Shown one piece after another: positions 6,200 through 7,970 of a DNA stretch of 7,970 nt. The translations under genes were made by a program, and so were the position numbers. The notes under the pieces are model-generated. The model did not search any database and was not told the DNA's origin. It worked only from the letters and a program-made list of their open reading frames with translations. Position 1 is the first letter of the stretch. Each line of letters begins with the position of its first letter. Source of the stretch: Paracoccaceae bacterium (GTDB taxonomy: Bacteria; Pseudomonadota; Alphaproteobacteria; Rhodobacterales; Rhodobacteraceae); contig JAHRVZ010000165.1 in the NCBI GenBank assembly GCA_019090405.1, positions 1 through 7,970 of the forward strand. Reading direction: 5' to 3'.

Positions 6200-7375
6200 T
6201 TAAGGTGTGAAAGCCTGCAAACGGTCAAACAAGACGCCAATACCGGCCCGGTCCAGATTGGCAAAAGCAATGCGCAATTGCTGTTCTCCAGAGGTATCGC
6301 TGGCAGGCATAAACATGGTGGCGGGCAACAAGAGGATACTGGCATCGCTCACCAATTTGCGGGCCAATACATCCGAGCTGATGTCATAAGGGTGCTGAAC
6401 ATAGGCAAAATAGGCGCCTAAGCCCAACAGCTTCCAGCCCTTTTCTGCCAGACCTGCAAAGCCCTGTTGGATGGCTGCTCGGCGGTCGAGTATCTCTCGG
6501 CGTTCTGCTGCCAGCCAATCTGAAAGGTTCTGCATACCCCATAAAGCGGCGTGCTGGCCGATCTGATTTGGGCAGATCGTGACCGTATCCAGAAATTTTT
6601 CGGTTTCGCTTAGTAGAGCAGGGCTGGTGAGCAAGGCGCCAACCCGATGGCCTGTCAGCCTGTAGGCTTTGGAAAATGAATACAAGTGGATCAGCGTCTG
6701 GTCCCAAACCGGGTCGTTGAACAGATCATGTGGCGCGCCTTCGCGGATGTCAAAATCACGATAGGTCTCATCGACGATCAGTCTGATGCCACGGGATTTG
6801 GCCAGATCGTAAAACGCCTGAACCAACGCTGCCGGGTATTCCACTCCGCAAGGATTGTTTGGCGTAACCAGTGCAATGGCGCGGGTGCGTTCAGTTATCA
6901 GGGCTGCAGCCTGCTCTGGATTCGGCAACATTTCCGGGCCGGTTTTAAGAGCGACAGAGCAAACACCAATCATATCAAGCCACATTTTATGGTTGAAATA
7001 CCAAGGTGTTGGAATGATAACCTCATCGCCCTGTGTGGTTATCGCCATTAGGGCTGCTGCAAACGCCTGATTGCAGCCAGAGGTGATGGCAACCTGATCC
7101 TGAAGGATGCTGCCACAGTAGCGTGCCGAACATTGGTGGGCCAGTTCTCGGCGCAATTCGGGCAAGCCCAGAACCGGCCCGTAAAGATGGGCATCGTCAT
7201 TGTTTAGCGCAACATCGGCCATGATTTGACGCAACGCCGCAGGTGGAGGATCAGCCGGTGCGGCCTGCGAGACATTGATCAAGGGGCGATCTGCCGGAAA
7301 GGTCACACCTTTCACCCAGCCCTGTGCCTGAACAATGGGGGCCGCAAACGTCGCAGAGGTCCGGGTTTCTGGCAT
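6200..7375 (-). CDS. Aminotransferase class I/II, PLP-dependent, substrate unassigned
   Basis: A 391-residue fold type I aminotransferase of the aspartate aminotransferase superfamily, expected to be cytosolic and dimeric. The PLP lysine is K236 in LYSFSKAYRL, preceded by the family's serines. Other landmarks are PTPWYFNHK at 122-130 (ring-stacking aromatic), TPNNPCG at 171-177 (N174), VDETYRDF at 201-208 (D202 binding the pyridine nitrogen, Y205), GHRVGALL at 242-249 (phosphate-binding R244) and LRIAFA at 367-372 (R368 for the substrate carboxylate). All key residues are present, so it should be active, but nothing visible identifies the amino donor or keto acid. The start at 7375 is the only option: an in-frame TAA lies 33 bases upstream with no other start codon between. 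The Shine-Dalgarno is weak. It follows gpt by 84 bases and may share its transcript; repeat copy 2 follows its stop. Confidence 0.93.
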   Translation of the reverse strand: MPETRTSATFAAPIVQAQGWVKGVTFPADRPLINVSQAAPADPPPAALRQIMADVALNNDDAHLYGPVLGLPELRRELAHQCSARYCGSILQDQVAITSGCNQAFAAALMAITTQGDEVIIPTPWYFNHKMWLDMIGVCSVALKTGPEMLPNPEQAAALITERTRAIALVTPNNPCGVEYPAALVQAFYDLAKSRGIRLIVDETYRDFDIREGAPHDLFNDPVWDQTLIHLYSFSKAYRLTGHRVGALLTSPALLSETEKFLDTVTICPNQIGQHAALWGMQNLSDWLAAERREILDRRAAIQQGFAGLAEKGWKLLGLGAYFAYVQHPYDISSDVLARKLVSDASILLLPATMFMPASDTSGEQQLRIAFANLDRAGIGVLFDRLQAFTP

Positions 7376-7393
7376 CAGGCGTAATCCAAATGA

Positions 7394-7407
7394 GCGCCAA
7401 AAGGCGC
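7394..7407. other. Short hairpin between gpt and the aminotransferase
   Basis: A 5-base-pair GC stem (GCGCC/GGCGC) with a 4-base loop sits 18 bases upstream of the aminotransferase start. On the minus strand no T-run follows, so it is not a convincing terminator. It is enclosed by a 7-base inverted repeat (7384-7390 with 7448-7454). It could affect mRNA folding ahead of the start, but both could be chance. Confidence 0.25.
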
Positions 7408-7459
7408 ATTATTTTGTTTCAGGTCGCGCCAGGACGCCACCGGATACTTTGGATAAGGC

Positions 7460-7963
7460 CTAGTCACTCCCGCGGTAAGGTTCGACATATTGCAACGCCA
7501 TATCCCAGGGAAAGAAAATCCAGGTATCCTGACTGACTTCGGTGATAAAGGTATCCACCTGACTGCGCCCCATTGGCTTGGCGTAAACAGTGGCATAATG
7601 CGCTTTTGGATAAAGCGCACGGACCACTTCAAGGGTTTTGCCGCTGTCGACCAGATCATCAATGATCAGAATGCCTGTGCCATCGCCCATCAGTTCAATG
7701 TCCGGGCTTTTAAGAATTTTGGCTTCGGATTGCGATTGATTGTCATAGGATTTGATGCTGATCGTATCCACCGTGCGAATATCAAGCTCGCGCGCGGCGA
7801 TCATTGCCGGAGCCATGCCGCCACGGGTGATGGCGACCACGGCTCTCCAGGCGCCATTGTCAGGTCCATGCCCATCCAGCCGCCATGCCAACGCGCGGCT
7901 GTCGCGGTGAATTTGGTCCCAGCTGATGTGAAAGCCTTTTTCGTGGGGCAGACGGTCGGTCAT
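7460..7963 (-). CDS. gpt: Xanthine (xanthine-guanine) phosphoribosyltransferase
   Basis: Transfers phosphoribose from PRPP to xanthine or guanine, giving XMP or GMP, in cytoplasmic purine salvage. The 167 residues resemble E. coli Gpt (152 residues) along the whole length. The PRPP-binding motif is ILIIDDLVDSGKT at 98-110 with the acidic pair D102-D103. The AITRGGM loop at 44-50 matches the pyrophosphate loop. SIKSYD at 69-74 matches the flexible active-site loop region, and QDTWIFFPWD at 145-154 matches the C-terminal hood that stacks the purine and carries the tryptophan and aspartate of this subfamily. The chosen ATG at 7963 gives the right N-terminus (FHISWDQIHRDSRALAWRL). Only 7 bases upstream are visible, so its ribosome binding site and promoter cannot be judged. 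The aminotransferase gene follows after 84 bases; a metabolic link between the two is not obvious. Confidence 0.94.
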   Translation of the reverse strand: MTDRLPHEKGFHISWDQIHRDSRALAWRLDGHGPDNGAWRAVVAITRGGMAPAMIAARELDIRTVDTISIKSYDNQSQSEAKILKSPDIELMGDGTGILIIDDLVDSGKTLEVVRALYPKAHYATVYAKPMGRSQVDTFITEVSQDTWIFFPWDMALQYVEPYRGSD

Positions 7964-7970
7964 GGCAGCA

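Noticed and set aside
7384..7454. A 7-base inverted repeat (ATCCAAA/TTTGGAT) around a short GC hairpin, considered as a riboswitch or attenuator
   Set aside because: The outer arms are short and 57 bases apart, there is no T-run on the coding strand, and it matches no riboswitch pattern I know.
7375..7662. A 95-codon minus-strand open frame ending at the aminotransferase ATG
   Set aside because: It lies mostly inside gpt in another frame, and its peptide shows no domain; the TGATG junction with the aminotransferase is probably coincidence.
1..7970. Novel defence, mobile or multi-gene system
   Set aside because: Every long coding stretch is a recognisable housekeeping or transport gene; no transposase, integrase, toxin-antitoxin, nuclease, CRISPR repeat, tRNA gene or composition break was seen.

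Overview
The window reads as an ordinary chromosomal stretch from an alphaproteobacterium, most likely a marine Rhodobacteraceae (Roseobacter-group) member. That placement is inferred from the protein flavour, moderately high GC with G/C-rich third codon positions, a stand-alone TrpE (not the TrpE-TrpG fusion of rhizobia) and short, tightly packed genes. I could not run a search to confirm it.

All seven genes are on the minus strand. In transcription order they are: gpt (7963-7460, xanthine phosphoribosyltransferase, purine salvage); an unassigned PLP aminotransferase of fold type I (7375-6200); ppiD (6029-4191, membrane-anchored periplasmic folding factor); trpE (4178-2667, anthranilate synthase component I); alr (2541-1507, alanine racemase); mlaE (1510-725, ABC permease); and mlaF (728-1, ABC ATPase, its 3' end cut off by the window edge).

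Three transcription blocks can be proposed. gpt and the aminotransferase are separated by 84 bases. ppiD and trpE are separated by 12 bases, and both have clear Shine-Dalgarno sequences. alr, mlaE and mlaF are joined by two 4-base ATGA stop/start overlaps, which suggests translational coupling of D-alanine supply for peptidoglycan with lipid transport to or from the outer membrane. The blocks are separated by two copies of the same double-palindrome element (2608-2652 and 6130-6175), each just downstream of a stop codon.

No mobile element, CRISPR array, tRNA or rRNA gene was recognised, and there is no defence-type or otherwise novel multi-gene system. The feature least explained by known genes is the double-palindrome repeat. 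Its two copies differ mainly by paired substitutions that preserve both arms. Copy 2 also creates a false 46-codon N-terminal extension of ppiD.
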